NCBI RefSeq assembly: GCF_031010195.1
Contig: NZ_JAUAMC010000003.1
Location: forward strand, 310,001-374,000
Source: Halomonas sp. SpR8
GTDB taxonomy: Bacteria > Pseudomonadota > Gammaproteobacteria > Pseudomonadales > Halomonadaceae
Direction: 5' to 3'
DNA length: 64,000 nt
Part shown: in pieces, positions 28,162 through 36,891 of the stretch
Layout of the letters: every line of letters begins with the position of its first letter
Numbering within the stretch: position 1 is the stretch's first letter
The notes under the pieces: model-generated
Told to the model about the DNA's origin: nothing
Database searches by the model: none
Seen by the model: the letters and a program-made list of their open reading frames with translations, nothing else
Made by a program: the position numbers and the translations under genes

Positions 28162-29108
28162 ATGAAGATTGTTATTCCCGATGATTATCAGGACTGCGTG
28201 CGCCATTTAGACGCTTTCAAACAGCTAGAAGGCCACGATGTAACGATTTACCACGATACGCTTACCGACCTGGATGCGCTGAGTGCGAGTTTTCAGGAGG
28301 CCGAGGCGTTAGTGCTTATTCGTGAACGCACCCCTATCACGGAGGCCCTGCTTGAGCGTTTACCTAACCTGAAAGTGATCAGTCAGACCGGGGGCGGTGC
28401 GGCGCATGTGGATATAGCAGCCTGTCGCCGATTGGGTATCACGGTAATGACAGGCACTGGCTCACCCTACGCCGCGGCAGAATTAACCTGGGGCTTGATT
28501 CTTGCCGCCATGCGTCATATACCGGCGGAAGTTGAGAATCTTAAAGCAGGCCGTTGGCAGCGCACTTTAGGCACGGGCCTGAAAGGCCGCACCTTGGGCA
28601 TTTTCGGTTACGGAAAAATCGGTAGTTTGGTGGCGCGCTATGGCCAGGCATTTGAAATGAGGGTATTGGTGTGGGGCCGAGAAGGCACCCGCCAGCGCGC
28701 TGCCGATGCTGGAATAGAGGTGGCCAAAACCAGGCAGATTTATTCGAGCGTGCGGATGTGCTCAGCCTACACTTGCGCTTGAACGACGATACCCGCGGTA
28801 TTGTCAGCGCTGAGTCACTCGCCACCATGAAGCCAACGTCCCTACTGGTGAATACCAGTCGCTCTCAACTCATTGCACTTGGCGCGCTGGAGCAGGCGCT
28901 GAAAGTCGGTCGCCCAGGCCAGGCGGCGGTAGACGTATTCGATGCTGAACCGCTGCTTGAAAACTCACTGCTGGAACTGCCCAATCTCCTCGCGACGCCA
29001 CATCTTGGCTATGTGGAAAAAGATAGCTACGAGCTCTATTTTGGCGACGCCTTTAGCAACCTGCTCGCTTATATGGATGGTCAACCAGTTAACAATCTAG
29101 CCAATTAA
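28162..29108 (+). pseudogene. D-2-hydroxyacid dehydrogenase, disrupted by a frameshift
   Basis: The first 190 codons encode the substrate domain and the NAD loop GIFGYGKIGSLVARYG of a D-isomer-specific 2-hydroxyacid dehydrogenase (ISQTGGGAAHVD is also typical). Near 28727-28738 the matching frame changes by one base: after GIEVAK the expected ADLFERADVLSLHLRL continues in the other forward frame and runs to 29108. The second part keeps the catalytic Arg (NTSRSQL), Glu (DVFDAEP) and His (TPHLGY). The first frame ends early at 28782. A single-base loss explains it; a sequencing error or recent inactivation are both possible. Substrate of the ancestral enzyme unknown. Confidence 0.85.
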
Positions 29109-29177
29109 CCCCACGACCACCGCCTCTATGCCAACTGTGCTAGCCTAACAGGTTCACGAGTAACACAGAGGCCATTA

Positions 29178-29594
29178 ATGCTCACCATTTCCAGTAACGT
29201 TACCTTGGCTGATTGGGAGATTGACATCAGCCAGATTCGCGCCCAAGGCGCGGGCGGCCAGAACGTCAATAAAGTCGCCTCAGCGGTACACCTGCGCTTC
29301 GATATTCTTAGCTCCACGCTACCACCGCTCTATAAAGAACGATTAATGGCCCTATCCGATCAGCGCATCAGTAAAGAGGGTGTGGTGATAATAAAAGCTC
29401 AAAGTCATCGCAAGCTCGAACTGAATAAAGAGGATGCACTAGCTCGCCTTAAAGAGCTGATACAGAGCGCCAACAAACAGCAAAAAGTACGCCGTGCCAC
29501 CAAGCCAACTAAAGGCTCGCAGCGCCGTCGCGTTGATCACAAAACCCGTAAGGGAAAAATTAAATCGCTGCGCGGTAAGGTGTCGGCATCATAA
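29178..29594 (+). CDS. arfB: Alternative ribosome-rescue factor ArfB (YaeJ)
   Basis: ArfB frees ribosomes stalled at the 3' end of non-stop mRNA by hydrolysing peptidyl-tRNA. The 138-residue protein has the catalytic GGQ motif in RAQGAGGQNVNKVASAVHLRFD (about 22-43) and the basic C-terminal tail (RRATKPTKGSQRRRVDHKTRKGKIKSLRGK) that inserts into the mRNA channel. Length matches E. coli YaeJ (140). The stop overlaps the start region of the DUF1289 gene by a base, suggesting coupling. Confidence 0.95.
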   Translation: MLTISSNVTLADWEIDISQIRAQGAGGQNVNKVASAVHLRFDILSSTLPPLYKERLMALSDQRISKEGVVIIKAQSHRKLELNKEDALARLKELIQSANKQQKVRRATKPTKGSQRRRVDHKTRKGKIKSLRGKVSAS

Positions 29595-29863
29595 TGACTA
29601 AACGTTCCACACCTCCCACTCGGCGCCCTCTTTCGCCCTGCGTACAGATCTGCCAGATTGAGCCAATAACATCGGTGTGCGAAGGCTGTGGCCGAACACT
29701 GGATGAAATTGCGGGTTGGGGCAGTATGGCCGAGGCCGAAAAAGCCCCGGTATGGGAACGCTTAGAAGCTGAAGGTTATGTCACTAAAAACCATGCCACT
29801 AAAAACTATGTCACCAAAAACTATGTCACCAAAAACTATGTCATAAAAAAACTATGTCATTAA
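29594..29863 (+). CDS. DUF1289-family cysteine-rich protein with repeat-derived tail
   Basis: The first 61 residues form a DUF1289 domain: SPCVQICQIE, then VCEGCGRTLDEIAGWGSMAEAEKAPVWERL, with four cysteines (CxxxC and CxxC) likely to bind a metal. Function unknown. The last 27 residues (YVTKN units) are encoded by a 15-bp tandem repeat at 29777-29868 and are not part of the family. Two units are 16 bp long because of longer A runs, which shifts the frame and brings in the present stop. The ATG overlaps the arfB stop. Confidence 0.85.
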   Translation: MTKRSTPPTRRPLSPCVQICQIEPITSVCEGCGRTLDEIAGWGSMAEAEKAPVWERLEAEGYVTKNHATKNYVTKNYVTKNYVIKKLCH

Positions 29864-29868
29864 AAAAC
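29777..29868 (+). repeat. 15/16-bp tandem repeat (minisatellite)
   Basis: Six units of TATGTCACCAAAAAC type: four of 15 bp (with CATGCC in the second) and two of 16 bp with seven and six consecutive A, followed by a partial unit TATGTC. The array covers the 3' end of the DUF1289 gene and touches the stop of the convergent racemase-family gene. Copy number and A-run length are likely to vary among strains. Confidence 0.9.
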
Positions 29869-30929
29869 TATGTCGCTGAAGGCTCTGCGTGCTGATGTCG
29901 ATCACTCAATATGTGGTGGAGCTCACCACAGGCCACCATCGGGTCATCACAGTTAATCACAATATCCGAGTGGGCCAGCACATAGCTGCGCCCGGTAATG
30001 GTGTTCTCCACGACTTGATAGGCACCCTCCTGATGAGTACCGATGAAGGTGCCGATAAACCCCGTCTCACGTAGTGAAACCGTCTCTAACTTGTCGCCTA
30101 CATTCAAACGACCTTCGTAGTTCATTAGTGCTAGGCGTGCCGATGTCCCAGTGCCCGTTGTGCTACGGCAAATAACGCCAGGATGAACATAGGTGGTTGA
30201 ACGTGAACGCGTAAAGCCTTCCCCTACCTGCACTTCAGGGCCCATAAAGTGCAGAAATGGCAGTGGACCTACGTCGCCTAGGGTGTAGTGAGAAAAGCCA
30301 CGCTGCGCTTTAATCGCTTCAACGATTTTATAGGCACACTCGGAGAGTGCGCGCTCCTCATCACGCACTAGCTTAAAGCCCAGCTCGGAGGCATCGACCA
30401 AGGCGTAAAATCCACCGCTGTAGGCTATGGAGTAAGTGACTTCGCCAATCCCCGGTACTTGAATCGACTCGCGATAGGTATCGATGTAGCTGGGCAGACC
30501 GCCACAGGTAACCGATTCCACTATCCCGTTATGCACCTTCGCTTCGATTTGCACTAATCCGGCCGGCGCTTCGAGTTTAAAGCGCTGAATACCCTCCTGC
30601 TTGGGTACAATGCCACTCTCCAGCACCGCAGTGGCGGTACACAGCGTATTAGAGCCAGAGTAAATGGGGTAGCCCATCACTTCCATAATAATGTAACCCG
30701 CCACCGCTTCCGGATGACAGGCAGGCACTAGCAAATCAACCGACATTTCTGGAATACCGTAGGGCTCTTCCAGCAGCAGTCGGCGCAGCCCATCGGCGTC
30801 ATCACGCAGGTACTCCATCTGCTCGCGCACAGTGGCCCCAGGCAGCACATCAATTCCCCCTGTGACGATACGACTAACATCGCCCCCCGCGTGAGTATCC
30901 ATTAACTGGATGGTATGGAGGTTATGCAC
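29868..30929 (-). CDS. Proline racemase-family enzyme with Ser/Thr in place of both catalytic Cys
   Basis: A 353-residue member of the proline racemase superfamily (proline racemase, 4-hydroxyproline epimerase, trans-3-hydroxyproline dehydratase). The fold motifs are clear: DTHAGGD near the start, SGSNTLCTAT and STTGTGTSARLA. In racemases and epimerases two cysteines occupy the positions of the Ser in YSGSN and the first Thr of STTGTGTSA. The Thr at the second site resembles the dehydratase class, so a dehydratase-like or novel activity is more likely than racemisation. The GTG start overlaps the stop of the upstream dehydrogenase gene (TAGTG), showing coupling. Confidence 0.88.
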   Translation of the reverse strand: MHNLHTIQLMDTHAGGDVSRIVTGGIDVLPGATVREQMEYLRDDADGLRRLLLEEPYGIPEMSVDLLVPACHPEAVAGYIIMEVMGYPIYSGSNTLCTATAVLESGIVPKQEGIQRFKLEAPAGLVQIEAKVHNGIVESVTCGGLPSYIDTYRESIQVPGIGEVTYSIAYSGGFYALVDASELGFKLVRDEERALSECAYKIVEAIKAQRGFSHYTLGDVGPLPFLHFMGPEVQVGEGFTRSRSTTYVHPGVICRSTTGTGTSARLALMNYEGRLNVGDKLETVSLRETGFIGTFIGTHQEGAYQVVENTITGRSYVLAHSDIVINCDDPMVACGELHHILSDRHQHAEPSAT

Positions 30930-32119
30930 TAGCGGCGCTCCTGATCAGCGGAAGAGGATTTTTCAAGCGCGAAAGGCGCACCGTGAGACGCCCACTGAGC
31001 ATCAGGCACAAGCACAATTTTGCCCAGATAATTGCTGCCTCGATTAACAAAATAGCGCTCGGCAGCGTGTAGATCAGACAGTTTGAAGGCGGCGTGAAGC
31101 ACTGGCTTTAATTCGCCGCTGCGGATCCAGGCCACCAACTGCTCAGCCTCTTCACGGGTACCGTGGGAAACGCCAAAAATTTGCACTTGGTAAAGATACA
31201 CTCGGGTCCACATCATTTCGCTCAGGTTGCCACCGCTGGCACCCGCAATAGAAAGACGTGGATAGCTCTTACGACCCTGCATATCGACAATCATGGTGTC
31301 GATAAACAGGTTGGTCATCTCACCGCCGACCAAGTCCATCACCGCATCAATCGGTTTGCCGCCGGTGGTTTCCAGCACCCGCTCAACAAACGTCGGCAAG
31401 TCGTCACGGTCAATCACCGCTTCAGCGCCTAGCGCTTTGAGCGCGTCGGCTTTGTCTAACTGGCTGACCGCATAGGGAGTAGCGCCAATAATGCGGCAGA
31501 GCTGGATGAGCGCGGTGCCCACACCGCCGCTGGCACCACTGACCAGTACACGCTCGCCAGCGCTCACCTTAGCGGCGGTCATCATGTGGTAAGCGGTTTG
31601 ATACGAGCACATGCCCATGGAGGCAAGCTCCGCGTCGTGCAGCTTTGGGTTGGGCACGTGATGAAACTGATCAGTTGGCACAGCGATATACTCAGCAAAG
31701 CCGCCGTCGGCGCCATGGCCATAGTAATCCGGCGTTAAGTTAATATCGCGGCGCTCATCGGCGTAGATATTAAAATCGAGTAACCCTCGCTGTCCAATGC
31801 GCTCGGCGCCAACTCCCTCGCCGACCGCCACTATGCGTCCTGCCACATCGGCACCTTGAATCCGCGGGAAGGTAAGCGTTGGCGTACCGCCCATGGCAAA
31901 GGAGGTAACGTCGCCCTTGTCCTTGGTGGGATAAAGCCCTTCGCGCGCTTTGCGGTCAGTGTTGTTTTTTGCCGTTGCCGTCACTTGCACCAGCACTTCT
32001 CCCGCCTTAGGCTCTGGCGTGGCAACATCCTGGTGGTATTCAAGCTTTTCGATACCGCCATGTCCGGTCAATAGCATGGCAGCCATTGTGGTTGGCACCG
32101 TGGGGGTCGTCTCGGCCAT
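30929..32119 (-). CDS. Medium-chain zinc-less alcohol/quinone dehydrogenase
   Basis: A 396-residue MDR-superfamily oxidoreductase. The N-terminal GroES-like domain has GxxxxxxKNNTDRKAREG and FPRIQGADVAGRIVAVGEGV; the Rossmann domain has VLVSGASGGVGTALIQLCRIIGA, the NADP-type AxxGVG loop. The catalytic zinc cysteine and histidine ligands are not evident (GADVAG instead of GHE), placing it with quinone oxidoreductase-like members. An insert around YPTKDKGDVTSFAMGGTPTLTFP is longer than in QOR. The stop overlaps the racemase-family GTG, so the two probably act on one pathway; the substrate is unknown. Confidence 0.87.
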   Translation of the reverse strand: MAETTPTVPTTMAAMLLTGHGGIEKLEYHQDVATPEPKAGEVLVQVTATAKNNTDRKAREGLYPTKDKGDVTSFAMGGTPTLTFPRIQGADVAGRIVAVGEGVGAERIGQRGLLDFNIYADERRDINLTPDYYGHGADGGFAEYIAVPTDQFHHVPNPKLHDAELASMGMCSYQTAYHMMTAAKVSAGERVLVSGASGGVGTALIQLCRIIGATPYAVSQLDKADALKALGAEAVIDRDDLPTFVERVLETTGGKPIDAVMDLVGGEMTNLFIDTMIVDMQGRKSYPRLSIAGASGGNLSEMMWTRVYLYQVQIFGVSHGTREEAEQLVAWIRSGELKPVLHAAFKLSDLHAAERYFVNRGSNYLGKIVLVPDAQWASHGAPFALEKSSSADQERR

Positions 32120-32178
32120 GGAGTAATCCTCGGTTAGGCTAACGCCTGATGACTAAAAAAATATTAGCTAAAAGTAGA

Positions 32179-32757
32179 TTAGCTAAAAACAGGCACACCA
32201 ATCAGCGCTGTATGTAGATAAAAAGCAAACACCACATACGCTATCAAGCCGACGAGGACGGTAGCAACGGTGGCCTTTTTATTGGTGCTTAAAGGCGCAG
32301 GCGGTGTAAGGCGATCGCGCTTTTTAGCGGCTTTAAACGCCAGGATAGCCCAGATAAGAAAGGCCGCAAAAAAAATAATATCGCCTAAGCGCCCGTTGAC
32401 CAGCAGGTGAGCAAACGCCCAGATTTTTACTGACAGCATCATCGGGTGGCCCAGCTTGGCCTTGATGGCGTTGCCCGGAACATAGGCCGCCACCAGCATA
32501 ATAAAGGCGGGCACCATCAACAGCGCCACCGCATGGCGCAGGCCCATGGGCGGGTGCCAGATAAAGAGGGGATCGAGACGCATCTGGCCAAAACCGTAAA
32601 TGGCAATGCCAAGGCCAACGATGGATACCGCCGAATAGGCAATTTTCCAAGAGGTTTCGCCGCGTTTAGCAATCTGCTGCTGACACCAGCTTTCAGCAAA
32701 AATACGCGCAGAGTGACTGCCTAAAAAAATCAGCAGTCCGATAATCATAATCGTCAT
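32179..32757 (-). CDS. NnrU-family membrane protein
   Basis: A 192-residue protein with six or so hydrophobic helices and the NnrU pattern: LIFLGSHSARIFAESWCQQ, WKIAYSAVSIVGLGIAIYGFG, and GHPMMLSVKIWAFAHLLVNGRLGDIIFF. NnrU was first met next to nitric-oxide-respiration genes, and the fold is related to isoprenylcysteine methyltransferase-like and MAPEG-like membrane proteins; no denitrification gene is close here. Role unknown. Confidence 0.88.
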   Translation of the reverse strand: MTIMIIGLLIFLGSHSARIFAESWCQQQIAKRGETSWKIAYSAVSIVGLGIAIYGFGQMRLDPLFIWHPPMGLRHAVALLMVPAFIMLVAAYVPGNAIKAKLGHPMMLSVKIWAFAHLLVNGRLGDIIFFAAFLIWAILAFKAAKKRDRLTPPAPLSTNKKATVATVLVGLIAYVVFAFYLHTALIGVPVFS

Positions 32758-32877
32758 GGATATTCTCCCAGTTAATACGCTAGTCGACGGCTTGATGCCT
32801 TATTGTCTTGGTCGCGGGAGAGGATGCCACAGACAACCGCCGACTACCTATGCATGCGTCAACTTTTCGCTCACGGG

Positions 32878-33846
32878 TTAAAACCAGCGCTTGCGCTTAA
32901 ACAGCCAAATCATGACGCCAGCGATACCCAGCATTGCCCCCAAGACAAAAAAGTAGCCGTACCGATAGCGCAGTTCGGGCATGTTTTCGAAGTTCATGCC
33001 ATAAATCCCGGCGATAAACGTAAGAGGCACAAAGATCGCGGTAATCACCGTGAGCACGCGCATGGTGATGTTTAACTGGTGAGATGAAATCGAGATATAA
33101 CCATCAATTAAGTCACCGCAAATATCGTAGTACATTTGGGTCAGGGTGTAGAGACGTTCGAAACGGTCCGCCACATCATTGATCGCGTGCAGGGTTTCGC
33201 TCTGCTCCCGGGGCAAATGCTCATAATCATAAGCGGTAAGTTCTTGGGTAATTCCCTGGTGGTAGCTAAAAATGCGGCGCATTTTAACCAATCGAGAGCG
33301 ATAGGTAATGATCTTACGCATTAGCAGATCATTACCGTTTTCCAGCAGCTCGTCTTCAAGATCGCTTAACGCCGTTTCAAATTCGAGCAAGCTATCGATA
33401 TAAAAGCCCGCTGAAATATACATTATCCGTAGCGCGACGTGTTCAGGCGAGTGGGCCAGCAGGGCTTTACCGTGCTCGTTGAAAAGGCGCTCAATGGAAA
33501 GCGCTTGGCCAGGGTGTAGGGTCACCAGAAACCGCTCCCCTACAAAAAAGCACACCTGCTGGGGCAGGTAGTTGAGTTCAGCATCGAAGGAGGAAATACC
33601 GCGATAAATAATCAGCGTGTGGTTATCAAACTCTTCGATCTTAGGTGGATGGCGCTCTTTGTGGGCGTCTTGAATCGCCATCGGGTGGAACTCAAACGCC
33701 TCTAGAATTTTGCGCTCGCTCTCCTGCGTCTCGCCCTGCATATCGATCCAAAGATGGCTGCCCGGCGTGTCTTGCCATACTGCTACAAGGCGTTCATCGC
33801 CCTCTTGGGCTTGCCCTTCAGGCGCAGTCAAAATAGTCCGAATCAT
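32878..33846 (-). CDS. CorA-family divalent cation channel
   Basis: A 322-residue CorA-superfamily Mg/Co or Zn channel. The chosen ATG has AAGGAC upstream; a longer open frame adds unrelated residues. The long cytoplasmic domain is helical and highly charged, and the C-terminal two helices flank the selectivity motif GMN (283-285) in IYGMNFENMPEL, ending in a basic KRKRWF tail. Cation choice between magnesium and zinc cannot be decided from sequence. Confidence 0.92.
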   Translation of the reverse strand: MIRTILTAPEGQAQEGDERLVAVWQDTPGSHLWIDMQGETQESERKILEAFEFHPMAIQDAHKERHPPKIEEFDNHTLIIYRGISSFDAELNYLPQQVCFFVGERFLVTLHPGQALSIERLFNEHGKALLAHSPEHVALRIMYISAGFYIDSLLEFETALSDLEDELLENGNDLLMRKIITYRSRLVKMRRIFSYHQGITQELTAYDYEHLPREQSETLHAINDVADRFERLYTLTQMYYDICGDLIDGYISISSHQLNITMRVLTVITAIFVPLTFIAGIYGMNFENMPELRYRYGYFFVLGAMLGIAGVMIWLFKRKRWF

Positions 33847-33892
33847 GGTCGTCCTTGAGTAGTCATCTCGAAATAAACAACATCTAATCCGT

Positions 33893-35308
33893 TCAATCCA
33901 CAGACGGGGCGAACCGTACCTGGGCTTTTCCTGAGCGTTTGGCGTCATACATAGCCACATCGGCTCTTTTTAACAGCTCATTCGCTGTTTCTACGCTGGC
34001 TGGTAGGTACAGAGCGACGCCAATACTGACACTTACGTTTAACGCTGCATTACCGGCGGCTATCGGCTCTTCTATCAGTTGAATTAATTTATTAGCCAAT
34101 GGCTCAATTGCCGTAGGTTCACTATTTTCTAACAACAACACAAACTCATCCCCCGCCCACCGCGCAACATAGTCGGTTTCACGGACAGCATTCTCCAAAC
34201 GCTCGGCGATGACGCGTAACAAATCATCGCCCACGGCATGGCCATGAGTGTCGTTAATCACCTTAAAGCCATCCAGATCCATAAACAGAACAGCTAAGGG
34301 CTGGTGGGTTCGCCGTGTGCGAGACATTGCTTCAGGCAAGCGTTCATCTAGGGCTCGCCGATTAGGCAATTTGGTTAGCACATCTTCACGGGCCTGCTGA
34401 TTGCGCAGGCGCTCTAGCTGCTGGCGTTCGGTAATATCATGGATAAAAAGGCTTTTCCGTTCGCGGCCGTCAATCACCAATTTTTTGACGCGCACCTCAA
34501 CGGGTAATTCATTACCATCACAACGGCACGCCGTAAACTCAATAGTTGCCCGATCATTCGCGGCAGGCAATCCTGCAGGAAAAATCAGTTGTGTAATTGG
34601 CTTAGCCAGCGCCGACTTGCGTGGCCAACCAAACATCATTTCGGCCGCTCGATTCCAATCCAGAATGACGTTTTGTGCATCAAGACTGATATAGGCGTCA
34701 TAGGCAGACTCAATAACAAGGTTAAGCTCATTAGTCCGCCGTTCGATTTGGCGCTCCATGCTGCGATGTAGCTCATCCAGCGCCTGCTGGGAGGCCTTGG
34801 CATTTTTCTTTTCTATTGTTAGCCGCTCACGTAAATGAAGTTCATCAGTGACTATCGCTGCCAGATCTTTCAGAGCCGCTAACTCGTCCTCGCTAATCGC
34901 ACGCGGCTTGGTGTCGATCGCGCAGAGAGACCCCAGCGGTAGGCCCTTTATCGAACTCAGCGGTATACCTGCATAAAAACGAATACCGCTGGGAGAAGTC
35001 ACCAATGGGTTTTGAGCAAAACGGGCGTCTTCGCTGGCATCTTCAACGATAAATGGCTCGGCGGCCATAATGGTGTAAGCACAGAAAGCGACATCTCGAG
35101 AGGTCTCACGCGTCTCAATACCAACGCGCGATTTAAGCCACTGACGCTTTGCATCAATCAAAGTCACCGTTGAGATAGGCACATGCAGCAATTGGACCAC
35201 AAGCCTAGTGACGCGATCAAACGCAGGCTCGTCGGGGGTGTCTAGCAGCTCAAGTTCATAGAGCGCCGCTAAGCGCGCCTCTTCATTAAGTGCTATTGGG
35301 TAGCTCAT
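33893..35308 (-). CDS. GAF-PAS-GGDEF diguanylate cyclase
   Basis: A 471-residue cytoplasmic sensor cyclase producing c-di-GMP. Order: N-terminal GAF domain (about 20-165, VTLIDAKRQWLKSRVG, ASEDARFAQNPLV), a coiled linker with a heptad-like EKKNAKASQQALDELHRSME, a PAS domain (about 195-310) and GGDEF (about 320-470). The active site reads AGDEF (385-389), an active variant, and RETD (376-379) five residues before it fits the product-inhibition I-site RxxD. An alternative start 15 bp upstream (MGEIAMSY) is possible. The signal sensed is unknown. Confidence 0.92.
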   Translation of the reverse strand: MSYPIALNEEARLAALYELELLDTPDEPAFDRVTRLVVQLLHVPISTVTLIDAKRQWLKSRVGIETRETSRDVAFCAYTIMAAEPFIVEDASEDARFAQNPLVTSPSGIRFYAGIPLSSIKGLPLGSLCAIDTKPRAISEDELAALKDLAAIVTDELHLRERLTIEKKNAKASQQALDELHRSMERQIERRTNELNLVIESAYDAYISLDAQNVILDWNRAAEMMFGWPRKSALAKPITQLIFPAGLPAANDRATIEFTACRCDGNELPVEVRVKKLVIDGRERKSLFIHDITERQQLERLRNQQAREDVLTKLPNRRALDERLPEAMSRTRRTHQPLAVLFMDLDGFKVINDTHGHAVGDDLLRVIAERLENAVRETDYVARWAGDEFVLLLENSEPTAIEPLANKLIQLIEEPIAAGNAALNVSVSIGVALYLPASVETANELLKRADVAMYDAKRSGKAQVRFAPSVD

Positions 35309-35380
35309 AGCTATCTCACCCATTGAAGTAGGTGTGTATCTCCAGCATACCGCGACCAGCACTCTACTGCTTAATTCTCA

Positions 35381-36751
35381 CTACTTGCTAGCCAGCCTTG
35401 CGAGTATGACGCTTGTCAGCGTAGAAGCAATTAACGCGCCTAAAAACGGCCCCAGCGTGGGAATACTGCCCGGGAAACTCGCCGCAACCACGCCCGCCAA
35501 CAGACTACCCTGACTGAACCAGCCTGGTAGAATCGCGCCTAGTAACCCAGCCATCCCACCGGCAATGGCCGCGAATGACGTCATACGCTGCCATAAGCCA
35601 AGCAGAACGGGCACCACAATGGCGGCACACAGTAAATCGGCAATTAAGAACAGCCGCAGTACCGACAGGCCCTGCAAGGCAATGACTACCACCGGGATCA
35701 TTACGACTACCGTCACCCAGCGGGTAGCAACCAATGAAACGCCCTGCTGTTCACTGCGGGCGACAACCAAGGAAGCGATACCGTTTTGTAGTGTATCAAC
35801 GCTAGAAGCCACCAAGGTGACCGCCAGCACTAAGGCAGGCAGCGTCAGCCATGCTGGCGTCTCCGTTAGCAGCGCAAAAAACGGCATGGGTGGCTGGCCA
35901 AGGGAGATTCCACTCATGGCGGCGAGCATGCCTAAACCGCCAATCACCATTACCACTGCCACTGTCATCGCGCCACCTAACCAAGCGCCACGACCGAGGC
36001 TTTGATCATCGCGGGCAGCCCATACGCGTTGCCAATACCCCTGATGAAAGAGATTCGCCGCCGTGACTGCGATGACCAGCGTTAACGCGACGCTAAGCGC
36101 ACTGGTGACAGGAATTGAAGGCAGCGTCGCTTCGTTAGGCATTGCAGGCAACCGCCACAACGCAACGCTGCCCACCGCTGACAAGAGCACAAGCAGCAGC
36201 CATGCCTGCCAACGGTCCGTGGCAAGGCTGGCGCGCAGCCCTCCAACCGCTGTATAAACCAGTGTAGTAAGTGCCACACCAATAATGACCAGTGCGGGCG
36301 GCACATCAGAAAGCAGCGCGGTGATCGCGCCGATGGCGGTTAGCTCAGCAGCCAAAAAGCAGGCCATATAGCCGACCGACACCAGCGTGACCCAACGCCG
36401 TACGCCTATGCCATAGCAAGCTTCAGCAAACTCGGCAATGCTGCGTCCCTCGGGCAGTGCGCGACGAATCTTAGGCCCATACAGGCCCAATACTATGAAG
36501 GGCAGCGCAGAGCCAAGCGCATAACCAGCGAGGGCGAGCGGGCCAACAAAAGCGCCAATTTCGGGGGGAGCAAAAAGAATCCAGGCGCCCATTCCGGAGG
36601 CAAGAAAGGAGAGCCCCAGGGTAGAAGCTGTTTGCGAGTTGCGAGCGGTGACATAGTCATCTAGCGGGCCATCTACCCAGCGAGCCCTTAAGCCCAAATA
36701 AGCAAAGCAACACAGCGCCGCGCCAAGCACGGCTGACGTCAGGTAAAGCAT
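35381..36751 (-). CDS. Sodium:solute symporter-family transporter, likely thiamine or precursor uptake
   Basis: A 456-residue protein with about 13 hydrophobic helices of the SSS/APC type (LGLSFLASGMGAWILFAPPEIGA, CFLAAELTAIGAITAL, VYTAVGGLRASLATDRWQAW, the last a hallmark of SSS helix 5-6). Its ribosome site GGAGGAAG is the 3' part of a TPP riboswitch, so expression is expected to fall when thiamine pyrophosphate is plentiful. That strongly suggests uptake of thiamine or a pyrimidine precursor; SSS-family ThiV-type transporters with THI elements have been predicted before. No thi biosynthetic gene is adjacent. Confidence 0.88.
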   Translation of the reverse strand: MLYLTSAVLGAALCCFAYLGLRARWVDGPLDDYVTARNSQTASTLGLSFLASGMGAWILFAPPEIGAFVGPLALAGYALGSALPFIVLGLYGPKIRRALPEGRSIAEFAEACYGIGVRRWVTLVSVGYMACFLAAELTAIGAITALLSDVPPALVIIGVALTTLVYTAVGGLRASLATDRWQAWLLLVLLSAVGSVALWRLPAMPNEATLPSIPVTSALSVALTLVIAVTAANLFHQGYWQRVWAARDDQSLGRGAWLGGAMTVAVVMVIGGLGMLAAMSGISLGQPPMPFFALLTETPAWLTLPALVLAVTLVASSVDTLQNGIASLVVARSEQQGVSLVATRWVTVVVMIPVVVIALQGLSVLRLFLIADLLCAAIVVPVLLGLWQRMTSFAAIAGGMAGLLGAILPGWFSQGSLLAGVVAASFPGSIPTLGPFLGALIASTLTSVILARLASK

Positions 36752-36757
36752 GTCGCA

Positions 36758-36840
36758 CTTCCTCCGCCGGTACTAACCGGATCAGGTTCCAGGGTCTGCG
36801 CGCTGCGCATTCTCAGCCCTTTGATAAAGGGCTCCCCTGG
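36758..36840 (-). ncRNA. TPP riboswitch (THI element)
   Basis: On the minus strand the element starts with CCAGGGGAGCCC, contains the conserved GGGCTGAGA loop, a variable stem, then ACCCTGGAACCTGATCCGG and GTACCGGCGGAGGAAG. These are the TPP-binding pyrimidine and pyrophosphate helices. The GGAGGAAG end is also the ribosome site 6 bp before the symporter ATG, so control is most simply by occlusion of translation start. No clear terminator hairpin lies inside. Confidence 0.95.
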
Positions 36841-36891
36841 CGACAGTGAATGTAGGCGCTATCCTTACCGATAAAGACGCCTTAGTAAAGC

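Noticed and set aside
28720..28745. Programmed -1 frameshifting in the dehydrogenase gene
   Set aside because: No X-XXY-YYZ slippery heptamer in the reading frame and no clear downstream stem were found, so mutation or sequencing error is simpler.
29777..29868. CRISPR-like array at the DUF1289 gene end
   Set aside because: Units are contiguous 15-16 bp with no spacers, so it is a minisatellite.
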